64,000 nucleotides of DNA from Neurospora tetrasperma FGSC 2508 (GCF_000213175.1 NW_009799099.1:4390198-4454197), one strand, 5' to 3'. Numbered from the stretch's first letter, positions 45,200 through 57,555 are shown. Notes: generated by a model from the letters alone, not told the origin. Program-made: numbers and translations.

Positions 45200-48050
45200 A
45201 GTACTGGCTCGATTGGTGGGACTGGTACTATTGCTACTGGGACTACTACTAACCAAACAGCGGCAATTGGTATAGATTCATATACAATTAAGAGGGAGGA
45301 AGCATCCCTTAATATTGCTAGTACTAGTATTAATACCCTTAATATACTAGTAATAGCGGCGGGAGCTAGCGGTATTATTAATTCTAGAGCTCCCGCAGCC
45401 GTACTTCCAATTATACCTTACATTACCGTAACTCTCTTAATTCGTAGAATTGTAAATAGAGCCGTACTGCTTCCTATCTTACGCTCTCTACTTCCGCCCT
45501 TACCTTTTATTCTCTTTAACTCGCCAATATTATTTTAATCATCCTCTTTTTTATAAGGGGTAGCTAAATTAATACCTTGGAGGAATATCGTAAGAAGGAT
45601 TACATTTAATACTAAAGGAGGAGGAGGGAGCGAGGCGAAGTATAGGCTAAGTACCGTTACAAACCTTCTAACAGTTAGTAATAACTAGGAGGGGGTCTCT
45701 CTCCTTACGTAGTACTAACTAGTCTATAGATAAAGGCTATAAAAGTTTAGTTAATATAATAATTATATTAAATAATAGAGAATTACTTACCTTCTCTAGT
45801 TTTAACTACTAATATTTATCAACCATACTTTAAAGTATAGTACCGCCCGTATTTATAATATTAAGCAAATTATGCCAGTAAGGTAACCTATATTAACGGT
45901 TGAAGTTGGTAGAATACTACCCTCGTACCTCGGTTAAATTACACCATTTAGTAATAGTATTACTAGCGAATATAGCTTACCGTTGGAGTAATTCGAGGCA
46001 CATAAAGCTGGTGACGAATTTTACCCTCCCTAACACAATATAATTATACTTCGCAACGCTCTTTAAAATCTAATAAGTATACTTACTAGCAAAATTCTCT
46101 TTAAAGCACTTAAAGATTTCAGTAATAGCTCCTAACAACTAATTAAAATCAATACGATGATTCTTAAGTAGTACTTTTAAAACGCTATAGGTACCTTCTA
46201 TACGGGAGGTTATATATATACTAAAATTACAGTATAATCTAATAGCAAAATAGGCAAACTCGTACTTCAATGGGAAGTAAATATAAAGAAAGTAGTCAGT
46301 TATAATTATAAAAAGAGGGATTAGTAATTATATAGATAATAATAGGAAAATATAATTAATGTACCTTTTTGCTTAGGGAATTCCCTTAATAATACCCTCT
46401 ATTGCTAGTAGAATCCCTCCTTTGTATTAGAGTAGACTATTGCCTTCTAAGCTCCCAAAATCCTATTTGCATTAGCGAGCTAATTACGGTCTAAACTGTT
46501 AGGAGCTTTACTACTACTATTAATAAACTAGTTATAAGGGTTTTTAACGCCTAATTCTAAATAGTATTCGTAATCGTCCCTATTAAACATTATAGCGGCA
46601 ACGCAGCGGGCGTCAAAGTCTTCGTTAGCAGAATTAATATCTATATAGGAATAATCCTTACATAGATAACTCCCATCGCTACCTCGATTACCCAATACTA
46701 TACTATTAAAATTACCCTCCCACTTCTTTTTAATATTAAAAGCGACATTCTTTATTATATACTAGAAATAAATTTAGTACTAGGTAATAGGGAAGACTAC
46801 CCGGCATACCTTCTTATAAACTTTATTATAGTCTATAATAATAACTAAAGAAGGGGGGATACTATACTTTAAAAGTATAGCCTCGATTTACTAAAATACC
46901 TACGTAAAGCAAACTTCTTTTTCCCTACTTAATAAATGATAAATAATATTGAAAGTCGTATGTATAGCCGTTATACTATATATTTAAAGGAGAGGTATAT
47001 CGAATTTGTTGATTTTATACGTACAGTCCAAGCTTATAACCTTTAGATTCTTCCTTAACTACTCGATATATTAAAGATAAATCCAAAATATCTTCTCTAT
47101 TAAGCCATCCTCCTCGCTATTATAACAGTAAATATCCTTATAGATACCTTTAATCTTAATTAAATTGTTCAAAATTATTGGGTAGGAGTCAAAGCACCGG
47201 CCAGCTTTTATTTATTAACCGCTAGTATATTAAAAACGTTACGCCTAATAATTATAATACTAAACTCCTTACGGATAAATAAAATAATATCGGTTAAGGA
47301 AATCTTTAATTACTTTACTATACGAAGGATATTCTCCTCTACCTCGCCAATACATTGAAATCGGCAGTTAGCGGCGTAGTACGCTACGCTATTTAAGTTA
47401 AGGTCGTATATGTGGGTAAATACCATGAGTATAAATTACTATATTGTAAATTTGGTAGACAATACGAACTTTGCCTTCTATCCATAATCTTTTTTTATAT
47501 TGTCCGCCAACGGTCGAAGGATAGTCTCGACGGTTTTATACTTTTTACTATAGCGCGACAATCCTTTAAAATATTTAAGATTATACCACGCCGGCTTACT
47601 ATAGCGGTAATTACTAGCGCGTATTTTAACAATACCAAAACTGATTTTAGTAGCTACAATACTAATCTCTCTAACAGCGGCGTCGATGTTGGTCCAAAAC
47701 TAAGTAGAAAGTTCATTGAGGGTAGGCTCCCTTTTATTAACCGACTTCGCCTTATCCGCTATATTTAATTTATCGTTTAACTCCTTACTCAATGAGGATA
47801 AGGATAAGGAGTTCAAATTCGAGGTCGATGGGGACCGGCGGCGGCGGGGCGGAGCGGGAACTAGAGTAGCCGTAGGAACTAGAAATAGCTTCTTCTCTTT
47901 AATAAACTTGTTAATATTAAAAAACTTAGCATTATTGTCATAGGACTCGGTCTTGATCTATTCAATTGAAGTAATCGAGAGGGCAGGACTAGGCGCGCGG
48001 CTAGGCGCGAGTAGAGGGGAGGAGGCAGTTAGATTGATAACTTTAAGCAT
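45200..48050 (-). pseudogene. MULE transposase, destroyed by RIP-type mutations
   Basis: Reading from a minus-strand ATG at 48050 gives MLKVINLTASS, with a TAG soon after IE where CAG is expected. Farther on, about 47040-46985 reads VISLDCTYKINKFDIPLL, the first catalytic-Asp segment of MULE transposases. About 46850-46740 holds the VIIIDYNKVYKKV region, with the second Asp, and the CF-YIIKNVAF segment, where a stop replaces the conserved Trp before the His position. About 46210-46090 reads SRIEGTYSVLK and NHRIDF, the conserved SN/SRxExxHxxLK block. Many TAA/TAG codons stand where CAA, CAG or TGG would be expected. The 3' end is approximate. A plus-strand frame at 47412-47768 is a by-product of AT enrichment. 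Confidence 0.85.
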
Positions 48051-48248
48051 TTCTACAATATACGGTTAGTTACTATACTAAACAAGAACCCCCCCCTTAA
48101 TACTATACTTATTGACTATGTTAGTAAATAATAACGGTGACGGCGACGGCGATGTGCTCAATTGCTTCAATCGTTATTGTTGATGTACAGAAATATTATA
48201 TAATGTTGCTCGCTAGCAAATTTGGCGGGCGCTAATATAGTGGCTTAC

Positions 48249-48318
48249 GTTGTGCTATTGGCCAGACGGCCCCTACACAGTCGGATTGGAATCGAACACA
48301 GTCGGATTATCCGGGTCG
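48249..48318 (-). repeat. Right terminal inverted repeat of the MULE
   Basis: Reverse complement matches the left repeat at 68 of 70 bases. Both differences are C-to-T on the plus strand of this copy in CpA context (CCCCTACAC against CCCCCACAC, and GCTATTGG against GCCATTGG), the RIP signature. Confidence 0.95.
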
Positions 48319-48326
48319 CTGGACAT
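48319..48326. repeat. Target-site duplication, right copy (CTGGACAT)
   Basis: Exact repeat of 44952-44959. Excising 44960-48326 would restore one continuous pre-insertion sequence. Confidence 0.92.
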
Positions 48327-49677
48327 GGGTTGAGGTGGTTAAGTGCTAGAAGCGATCCACTTTCCAATCGAGCCTAGTGTAGAGGCTTGATGAAGGGCAA
48401 GAGTGAGAGGATGAGTTACTCAGCTGCCTGCTTGTACAGTACCCGACAGTACGAGATGATGTAACAAGGGGGGCGCACTATTTCTCTCTCTGGTGGTGTA
48501 CAAGTAGGACGGGAGACCAGGAGGTGCATTTAGTGGTGCGCTAACCCCCAGAGAGATCGTGGTTGCCCCCGTGGCGACCAGACCCCCCAGCCGGGGACTT
48601 CACCACAATGAGGTCAAGGCCGTCATCCAGCGAGAAAATGACGGTCGGGGTCCAGACACTGACAGGCCCGAAGCATCCAATCTCGCTGGCGGAGAGAAGC
48701 GCCAGGCGCGTGAGAGGGCCAGAAATTGGCCATCATCACGGCTTCCCGTGACGGCATATGGGCTGAGAGATGTCTCAACGGAAAACACAAGCGCGACCAG
48801 CGTCCGATGGCAGATGGACGGGGAGGTGAAGATCCCGTCGAGGAGAGAAAATATGTTGCAGGAGCTGTGCAGGGGCAGCAGTCTGGTTCAAGTTAAGATA
48901 AGGTAGGTGGGTACCTTGTGTTTTGCTGTGTAGAGGTACGTAGGTACCTACCTGACTACATAAAAAGACTTTGGGGCACCTCCCCCTCTCCCGTCCGCCT
49001 CCCGCAGAGATATTTTCGGGTCCCGTTCCTTGTGGGCAACAGCTCACGGACCATTATCGTTCGAGGTTCAGTAAACTAGAAGGGCCGGCTCGCTAAACTT
49101 TGGCGGTTACACAATCTCCAATGTCTGTAACCCTGATGGCAGAAATCTTCATGTCTCAATCTCTCGTGGTTTGGCACTTCATTGCCCCTGATAACCTTCG
49201 AGACAAGAGGCCGCTGTATCAGTTCTACCTAGGTAACTAAACTACAGGTGAGACAGTATGCTACAGTGCTGGGACGCCAAAACACACCCGAGGTTATTAA
49301 ATCACTGACAGGGGCGACCATGACAGCTGGAAGCCAAAGAGAGTTTTCCAATGTGTTCCTTTGGTTCCTGGCCTCGGCCTCGTCTGGCCACTTCACTACT
49401 AGTAGTGGACGACTTGGAAACGCCAGGGAAACGGTCGCCGGGAGGTACAGCTCGGGTCCGGGAAGCAGCGAACCCCATGACAGAAACCGATGGCCTAAAA
49501 AACCCTCTGAAGCGGCTCCGTAACGTCAGGACGAACCCGTCTGTGCTGATGATACACATGGTGTTCGATGTATACAATCCCAACATGCCACCTACCTATA
49601 TTACAAGTCGTTGTGGAATATCACGCGGTGCGCCAAGATGGGTTGTCGTCCCATGGAGAATCGAGATATCCAAGGTA

Positions 49678-50325
49678 TCATTCAGGATAAGCTGGGACTT
49701 TCTGGAAGCCGTCCCGTTCTCGCTTCAAGAGGTGATATTGACGCATCATCTTGCCCATCATCACCACACCCTCGGCCGTCTCCATCACATCGGAGATGCG
49801 ACCTCGTACCCTGCACCACTGAAAAGAACACAAGTGCTCGTGTGACGAGTTAATTGGCTGAAGGGCCTGGCCTACCATCACCGGGACTGAGGCTCGCCAA
49901 GCTATCCCAGGCTTTCCCGCAGCGAAGCCACATGAAACGCTGAAGCTCGCCGTCCAGAAATGGCTCTGCTCTAAGCTCTCCAACGTCAAAGGCTCTCTGG
50001 AAGCACTAAACCCTTCTGGTTCCGGGTCAGCGAAGGTTGGATGTGACCGATTGACCAGTAGGATGCTGCCATTGCGCCAGCCAAATTTCTTTTCTGTGAT
50101 GGGGCGACCGCCGATCACAAGTTCTTCAATCACTAGCAGTGGGGAACCATCACTTTGAGCCCCTAGCTTCCTCATCACGGCGGCTTCACGGATGCCATCC
50201 GTTCGTTCAAAACCCTCGATGACGGTGGCGGCGACGACAACTTTGTGCTGCCTTTTGTAGGGACGCGGAGGGCAGATTGGTGCAATGACCAATGGCGTTG
50301 GAAAAGGACAGTACCGGTACGCCAC
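49678..50325 (-). CDS. Doubtful hypothetical ORF
   Basis: An uninterrupted frame of 215 residues with balanced composition (for example SPLLVIEELVIGGRPITEKK, LEQSHFWTASFSVSCGFAAG). It has no recognised domain, signal peptide or membrane segment. A competing long frame (164 codons) lies on the opposite strand. It could be a lineage-specific gene or chance; I lean to chance. Confidence 0.2.
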   Translation of the reverse strand: MAYRYCPFPTPLVIAPICPPRPYKRQHKVVVAATVIEGFERTDGIREAAVMRKLGAQSDGSPLLVIEELVIGGRPITEKKFGWRNGSILLVNRSHPTFADPEPEGFSASREPLTLESLEQSHFWTASFSVSCGFAAGKPGIAWRASVPVMVGQALQPINSSHEHLCSFQWCRVRGRISDVMETAEGVVMMGKMMRQYHLLKRERDGFQKVPAYPE

Positions 50326-50898
50326 GCCCGCGCCCGAGTCTCAGCCTGCGCGAACATCCACCAAATAATTGCCTGTCATCCGCAGGCCGTTCCCCCCTCC
50401 CCGAAGCAATTGAGACATTTCGCCGAAGGTCCATGATGTTGAAGATGTTGGTTGTCGTTACACAAAAACCGTCTGGGGTTGCATTCTCACACCCACTCGC
50501 ATAACCAATCTCGTGTCTGCAAAATGATGCCGTCCTCACGGACAGATTCGACAGACAAGCACATGTGATCGTCAACTTTCAACCTTATCACCAACATTCC
50601 TGCACCAAGGTCCCATGTTTCGACTTTGAGAGGATCGCCCGTTGGCCCCCTACTTCTCCGCATAGTACCACCTCACTATGCTATTGCGACGGGCATATTC
50701 CTTCACGATCCCCCACAGAGGGCTTAAGCGCTCAACAGCGTTATCCCAGGCTCACCGTCGATCCGACCATTCCAGTCGTGGCAGGTTTTGGACATGACCC
50801 TCCAGCTTGTGGATTGCCTTCGATAGCACCTCAGCACCTGTAGGAGCAACTAGATATGTAACCCCCGCGTCACTACAGCGGCCAACAGCGCCTAACGG

Positions 50899-50965
50899 AA
50901 AAAAAAACAAAAAAAAAAAAAAAAAAAAGCAACAAGCAACAAGCAGCAAGCAACAAGCAGCAAGC
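50899..50965 (+). repeat. A-tract and (CAAGCAR)n tandem repeat
   Basis: An A-rich run (about 50899-50928, broken by one C) is followed by about five units of a 7-base CAAGCAA/CAAGCAG repeat at 50929-50965. Confidence 0.8.
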
Positions 50966-53189
50966 GTGAACCAACACGGGCCAAAATGAGATGGGACCGG
51001 CAAATCACGGCCGTCACGGTTTGAGAAAGACAAAAGAAATGTTTTTTCTGCCGTGTGTGTTGATTGCATGTGCAACGCAGCCAACAACATCGCCTTTAGC
51101 GAGTGTTCCATTCGCTTCCTACTTCCACTTCCCTACAAACTTGGTTGTGCCGTTGCGGCATCCGCGGGAGATTAGCAAAGGTGTACACTACCAAGGAGAA
51201 GGCAACATGCCTTACACCTCTTGAGGTGTACGTACAATCATTTCCATCATCCTCATTCTCATCCTCGGCGCAATGGGATGTGTCCCGGTTCGCCTAGGAA
51301 AGGAACCGAATCACCCTATGCGCCTCCCACGGTGCGATATGTTCCGTCTGAACTTTGGGCTGGGCTGATGGGATGAACTCCGTGCTCCTTTTGCAAGGAG
51401 AGACACGTCAGTAATCTGGATTGTATCTGAAGAGTGAGGAAAAGTGCATTGGCCAATCGTTCGCAAACTCTCCGCGACCCCCTGGGTCTCTTGTGTCTTG
51501 CCAAGTCGGCACAAGACGGTTTCTCTGTCGGTTCCCGAGAAGCATCCAACGGTTCGCGTCAGTTGCACTCGTGATTCTGACAGGTAGCTGGATTCTTAAG
51601 TCAGTAGTGTACCTCAAAAATCTCTGATGTCTTTCTCACTGCCAACAAAATCCCATCACATTATGGATGAATGATCATCAGCCCCGTCACTCCAACGATC
51701 ATCCAAGACTTCTCCATCAGTCGCGGCGCCATCGTGGATCACTGCAACTGCAGCGCATTGCATGCGCTAGCGTACGTACGGCACTGCTACATGATGCAGG
51801 TTAAAGCTTCCATGATGGGTCCTCGTGTCGCCCGTACCTGCAGAGCCGAGCCAAAAATTCCAGGGGTGTTGTGCAAAGGGCAATAGAAAATTTCCCAGGG
51901 GTTGCTACCTACCCTACAACGCTCCATCGATGTCTGGCTGTACGCGGACTTGCGGAGCCCCTTTTCCGGTCAACGGTTTGGGGAGGTTTGAGCAAGTATG
52001 CATACTGAGATCCAGAACTACCTTTACTCTCTCGAGACCGTTGGCGAAGGTGATGAGGCGGGAGATAAGAGAACTGTGTCCATGGACGACTAAATGGAGG
52101 CGCAAAGAAGACGCGTGATGCCACACATGATGAACGTCTCCCAAACCTGGCTGCGGAGGTCGCAAGAAAGAGGGCACAGGAACTTTCCATAGGGCCCGGT
52201 TTTTCCAGGAAAACATGGACAACAACTTCTGCAACTGGCTCGTTTATTTGATTGATGTTGTTTATATCGGGCTTGATCCTTAAATGTTTTGGTGCTTCGT
52301 TTCAGATAGAGTGCTCGACAAACACGTTCTAATGTCCATGTTTCTGGACCTCATAGTTTCAAGGCTCAAATTGACTGCGAAATCGAGAACCTTTGGCCAG
52401 TTCTTGACAGCTCATAGGGACATTCTGATGGTCACAAGTAATGTGACGAATCATGGGACGTTTATTCCAGTCTAATCGACATCTCACATCCGACAGTAGT
52501 GTATACAACCTAGTACTGGTGTATTTCTTAGCTTGGTACCTGGGTAGATACTCATTCCTGGTACACTGGACGAGATGTCTTCCGAATTGTTCCAAACCTT
52601 TTGAAGACTGAATGAGTATCTCGACATTAATGCGAGAGTCATCAACAAGATTTGATGTGGTGTATTTAGTAGCATATTCACAGCATAAAAACGCTTGGAA
52701 AAGTTGACACGAGGTCTCGAACTAACAACCAAACCATGGCTGGACTATATCTCCCGTCAAAGTCAGACAGTGAAAAAATCGCTTCCCAGATATTCAAGAT
52801 CGAGAAGGGTTTCTCTTGCAAGGATATGAAGAGGGCCCGTTCTTCTTCATGTTCTCTGTATGAGTGGCCGAACTGATGTGATTCTTCAGGCTCAGTGTAC
52901 CTTTGCGAATACCTATCTGAAACATCTACTAAGCTCTCAATATTGCAACTATGTCCGCAAATATAAACTTCGCAACTACAGTGTGCTGTATCTCCAAGGC
53001 GTTATCATCTTCTATGGCTGTAAGTTTTCGCAGCTTGCTGTGATGATAGCCGGCTATATGCACGGTCAGTCTACTTTTCTCATCTACGGTAGTGTACTTT
53101 CGGGGTCATAGTGGAGGTTTCTTCATACAATACCGATGTATGGACATCGAGACTCGTCTGTCGGAGAAAACTTAGGTTCACAACGTTTT

Positions 53190-53229
53190 GTTGCGCCATG
53201 AAGCAACTTTTACCCTCGAGTGTCGAGGG
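53190..53229. other. Pair of short hairpin-forming palindromes
   Basis: CCCTCGA-GTG-TCGAGGG at 53213-53229 is a perfect 7-bp stem. Just before it lies GTTGC...GCAAC with a 5-bp stem. They are in non-coding DNA about 240 bases downstream of the stop of the six-pass membrane protein gene. Function unknown. Confidence 0.5.
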
Positions 53230-53468
53230 CGGTACTGTCACGAGAAGGCTGTGTCTCACAATGTTATAGTTGATATGCTGAGAATGGTATAATGTATATG
53301 AATATCACTTTTAAACAAGACTGTCATGAAAAACCCAACGCACAACTTCGAGATCAAGTCTGCCAATGTTCTGACTAAACCTCCAATATAACGTCCGATG
53401 AAATACCCCAACAACCCAGTGCCGAGGAAAATATGGCACAGCCAATTTGGTCTATCACACTTCATCCT

Positions 53469-55740
53469 CTAAGCCCCAGTCTCCTGCTCCGCATCTGGGC
53501 GGATATGAGGCTGGCGTGAAGGAGGTGCAGTGCTGACCGTAAGGGGATACTTGTTCAGCGCTTCGAACAGCAGAATTACTGAAGCGATCTAAATGATTGG
53601 CAGTAGTTAGCGTATGGTTTTTCCAGAAAAATCAACTGATGGAGAACGAGTGTCCTCGTCCCCGAAGGAAAGAAGTAGACGAACCACCACGCGGAACAAG
53701 AAGAAGAACGGTAGATAACTTACCAAAAAAGCCCAACTTGCCACGAAAGTAGCCATCCCAACCGCATACTTATACTGCGCCCCAGCATTTTGCACAAACC
53801 CCAGCGCCCCTGTAACTATCAACCCAAAACTTCCCACCAGACACCAAGCACCGATATGCCACCCTAGCAAATTCGGCGCGGGAACGTACCATCTGTCCTG
53901 CACTTCCACCATGGTCAAGACCGCCGAAAGACCAAAGAAGAAGCCTCCGACAACCTGGGGCACCCAGTAGCACCCAGCAAGCGCGCCCGTAGAAATGTTG
54001 TTTTGGACAATTGGCAGACCGGTGAAACCCTCGGTCCAGAAAATTATCGATCCGATTAGCTGCAAGATACACGACAGGAAGCCGATCTCGTGCAGGTAGT
54101 GCGACTTGAGCTCGTCGGAGGATGGCCACCACTTCCACGCGCGCGAGGGGTTTTGGTGGTTGTGGTGGCTATTGATTTCTCCCTTCCCGTCGGAGTCATT
54201 TGAGTCCGAGGCATCGCCATCGCTGTGAGCTTGCGGGTCATCTCTCTTCTCGTTGTGCAAGTTCTGGTCATCGGGCACGGAAACAGAGACGGGTACCACG
54301 ACGGCTTTGCGCTGATCTCTCGGGTTAGACCCCCGAAGGATGACGTAGCGAACGTGATGGTGGTGGGTGCATCGCTTGCCCTGCTGCTCTTCAGAGCGTA
54401 AGCGGGGACCGTCGGCGTTGCCGGCGAGACTTTCTTCGAGGGCCCAGCCGAAGCAGTCGGCACGGTTTTCGTTAACGGCTTCGAGCATCAACAGGACAGA
54501 TGAGATAACAACCAGAGTACAAGTGATGAGACGGGTGGCGCCGGCGCCGGTCTTTTCGCCTTTGAATTCGGATTCGGGTGTGCTGAGGGGGAGATAGACG
54601 AAGAAGCCGTTGATTGATCTTGATATCGCGGCTATGGAAACACGTTAGCAACCAATCTTGTTGTTTTCAACTCGCTCACTCCCATTTTCATGCCGAAAAA
54701 GGGGTAGTGGGAAAGGGGGCAGTGGTCACCAATACAAAAGAACATAGACAAGATAAACAAAAAAAAAAAAAAAAACAAAAAAAAAACTTACCAAGGAAAA
54801 AGGTTAAAGCCACATCATAACTGATATCCCACCATGGAAAGCTCGTCACCATCTTTGACACACCATGCCACGTCGATACCCAGCTGTTTGTGACTCTCGG
54901 GCCTTCCCCCCGATTTTCCTCTCTGGCATCCTCCTCCTCAATCCCCTCACCCTTCTCTTCATCCTGCAACTTTCTCCTGTGTCTCCACCCACCACTAGTC
55001 CTGTCACATTCCTCTCCATCATCGTTATCCTTCCCACGCTCCTCATTTCCACCTCCTCCATTACTTTCCTTCTTCCCCTTATGCTTCCCCCGCCGCAAGA
55101 TTTCTGGCTTCGTAACAACCGCCGCATGTCTGCCCTTCCTATTGTCCCTACTTCGCCAGACATAATACACCCCACTATCCTTCTGATCCTGTTCTCGCTG
55201 TTTTTGCTGCGTGGTGTTAACGGACGTCTTGCTACCATTCCCGTTCCCGGCCCCGAGCTGGACGATCCTTCCGATTTGAGAAGGTGAGGTGCCGAGGGCA
55301 CCCGCCAGCCGCTCGGGCGAAACGGTCGCTGCGTTGGCGGCATTTTGGAGCGAGCTTTGCGCGCTGAGCTGGGAATCGGTAGCTTCGAGGGCGTGGCCGA
55401 TCTGGTCGGCGGAGAGGGTGGGGATGTCGGTGTCCTGAGGGAGGGATGCGACGGCGGCTTCTTGGGTAGTGTCGTTGGTGGTACGGTGGCCGAGGACGGA
55501 GGCGGCTTCGTTACCGGTTAGGGAGAGCTCGTCGGAGGCTCGGGATGGCTTCTTCTTGTTTCCTGTTGCTGGATCGACTTGGGGCTCGACCTCGTTGTGG
55601 CTTGGGGGCGCGAGGACGTGATAGCGGGCAGTTGGGTTGAAGAAGGAGAAAGCGCCGCTGGTGTAGGCAGCGTTGTAGTGTTTGGGGCCAGTGAAGTGGT
55701 TGGAGTCCTTCCGCTTGGGAGGGCTTGTTGTGTTACCCAT
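53469..55740 (-). CDS. Six-pass integral membrane protein of unknown function
   Basis: Three exons, 55740-54792, 54631-53724 and 53588-53469, give 658 residues. The first ~300 residues are hydrophilic: MGNTTSPPKRKDSNHF, an Ala/Gln-rich middle, then a highly charged Lys/Glu/Asp stretch. Six hydrophobic segments follow: DVALTFFLG joined across intron 1 to AAISRSINGFFVYLPL; TCTLVVISSVLLML; EIGFLSCILQLIGSIIFW; GCYWVPQVVGGFFFGLSAVL; WCLVGSFGLIVTGALGF; and VASWAFL joined across intron 2 to IASVILLFEAL. A hydrophilic His/Asp-rich loop lies between spans 2 and 3. The two introns interrupt spans 1 and 6, which supports the splicing. Intron 1 contains a 28-base A-rich tract. I do not recognise the family; it has no transporter motif that I can see. 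Confidence 0.82.
54759..54786 (+). repeat. A-tract in intron 1 of the six-pass membrane protein gene
   Basis: An A run broken by a single C, lying in the intron 54632-54791. It reads as poly-T on the coding strand, close to the donor site. Confidence 0.9.
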
Positions 55741-57555
55741 GAATATGATCTGTTTCTTCTGGATATTTCCCTTTTCTGGGAGAGTGTAAAGTCTGGATCT
55801 CTCTTCTTGTTGGTGATGATTGTAGCGTATACGATCTTGACGCAAGATCTAGTCTTTTTTTTTTTTTTTTTTACTTGGGTAGGTTGTATGGTTTGATAAA
55901 GTCAATATCAGTATTCTTGTCTGTCTTTCTGTGGGACACTACTATACAAATATGAAGATGAGATATATTCCAAACACAAAGATCCGTACCTACCTGTTCA
56001 GACTCGCCGCGCGTCGACCCTCTTCTCCACGCCTGGCCTATAATCCTACTTCACATATTGATAAGAGTTTTCGACAGCACACAACGTAGGAGCTATGTCT
56101 CCGACGTTAATGCCGAAGAGATATTGAAGATTCAGCCTTGTCCAACCACTTACACGCAAAAAGTGGTTTACATCAGAACTTGGCTGGAGGTCGACGATCG
56201 TTCCCACTGTTTCCCCCTGCTTGGTGGAACCAACTCAGCCCAGTTGGACAGGTATTTCATCATTTGCATTGCGACCGGTTTCTTTGTAAATCGGCAGTGA
56301 TCGGATGTAAATCCCAACGTGGAAGGTGTTCGAGAAGGCGAAGAAAAAGTGAAAACCCGACAATGATACCACGCGTATGAGTGGTGGGGGAAGTTCTTGA
56401 GAACCACATCGATAAAAGAGAACGTCGCCGGAATCTTGGCAAAATTCGTTTGTCCAGAAAGTCGCCATTTGCCGTCCATCTGGTCCTTGCTCGCCCCCAG
56501 AAGTAGTATTGTAATTCGTCGGAAATTCTTTGCCATTGCCGAAGGGGTGTTGAGATTGAGATGTGGCGGTGGGTTTTCGACAAAACCTGCTATCAAAAAA
56601 AATAAAAAAAAGAAGAGCCGTTAGCACGATAGATGATCTACGATGAAAAAAGGAGCAAAAACTCCGGGAGCTATGCAGCACGGCGCCGGTCCCGAAACCG
56701 GTGGTGTTCCTTGCTGCTCCTTGGATTGTCATTGGTGTTTGTCGTCCACCCCAACTCGGGGGAAGGAACGTGGAAAGGCGTGGTTGCGAACCTAACGACC
56801 TAGCAAACCATCTACGCCATCTCGATCGCTGCCATCTTTTGGCTTGTGAATGCGACCCGTGCCTGCCGTGTTTGTGCCGTTCGTCATGCTGGGATTATCC
56901 CGTGGCGGCCGTTTCGGCCCCATGAATGCGGGGACCGGGTGACGTTATTCGGGCCCGAATGAACGCTTCCAGCCTGCCAACGCCTGCCTCGTGCCTACCT
57001 TGTTTCGCTCTGTCAACTCTACATAGCAGCAACAACAACCACCATTTTTGCACCAACAGACATTCCAACCACCTTCCTGTTATTTGCAGTCTTGAGAGAC
57101 TTCCTTGAGGATCTTTGCGATTCGATACAGCGAAGTGGTTAAGAAGTCTATCGTGTGCCATAAGCTGACTGGAATATTTCTCGAAACTCTTTCATCTAAT
57201 GACGTAATTGGAGAAGAGCTTGGAAAGGTGCTTGGAGACGTTGCAATCGCGCAATTATCCCCCTCCCGAGATGTGCAGATGCGGGGAAGAATAGTGCAAG
57301 CGATGTCGCAGTGTGGGTAGTAGGTAGTGTATAACACCTTCCTCACACCCTTGATATCATTCAGTTCTTTGGAGTCCGTCCTCTTGAATACACAAACAAA
57401 CAACTTGAAACAAACAAACAGTAAAGGCTACTTTGTTTGCTTGAAAGCCTCCCCGCCCTTACCTTTACCTGATCATCGGATCTTGCACCCTGTGATCATT
57501 GTACTCCAATTTACTGCCACAGGCCATTTAACCACCTCAGCTTGCATTCCGAACC
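55741..57555. promoter_or_regulatory. Divergent intergenic region, membrane protein and HAD genes
   Basis: 1.8 kb between divergent start codons, with a T18 run at 55855-55872 in the leader of the minus-strand gene. Short frames only. A CAA-rich leader-like segment (AACAAACA repeats, 57398-57422) precedes the HAD gene. Confidence 0.5.

Larger units (their letters stand above)
44960..48318 (-). mobile_element. RIP-inactivated MULE (Mutator-like) DNA transposon, 3359 bp
   Basis: The element is bounded by 70-base terminal inverted repeats (44960-45029 and 48249-48318) that match at 68 positions. It is flanked by a perfect 8-base direct repeat. The interior is strongly AT-rich, unlike all surrounding DNA. 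On the minus strand it carries a broken transposase with MULE signatures. It has no intact ORF. The ends are complete, so it inserted as a full-length copy and was then mutated in place. CpA-to-TpA differences between the two ends point to RIP. The superfamily call rests on the transposase segments; an 8-base duplication is just below the usual 9-11 for MULEs. Confidence 0.9.
48327..53468. other. 5.1-kb gene-poor region right of the transposon
   Basis: No gene is firmly supported. It contains short GGTACCTACCT-type motifs (about 48905-48955), a 215-codon minus-strand frame of doubtful status (listed separately), an A-tract with a CAAGCAR repeat at 50899-50965, and small hairpins near 53190-53229. 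The segment 52250-53460 looks somewhat AT-richer than typical genic DNA here. It could be an old, unrecognisable mobile-element remnant, but I find no terminal repeats. Confidence 0.5.

Noticed and set aside
47412-47768. Plus-strand ORF of 118 codons inside the AT-rich element
   Set aside because: It lies antisense to the transposase remnant; AT enrichment removes context and makes chance frames. No domain.
44960-48318. First idea that the element is a hAT transposon because of the 8-base duplication
   Set aside because: The readable transposase segments (LDCTYK, SRIEGTYSVLK) are MULE-type, and the long terminal repeats also fit MULE better.
52250-53460. Possible LTR retroelement relic
   Set aside because: No LTR pair, primer-binding site, or RT/integrase segment could be found; only small hairpins.
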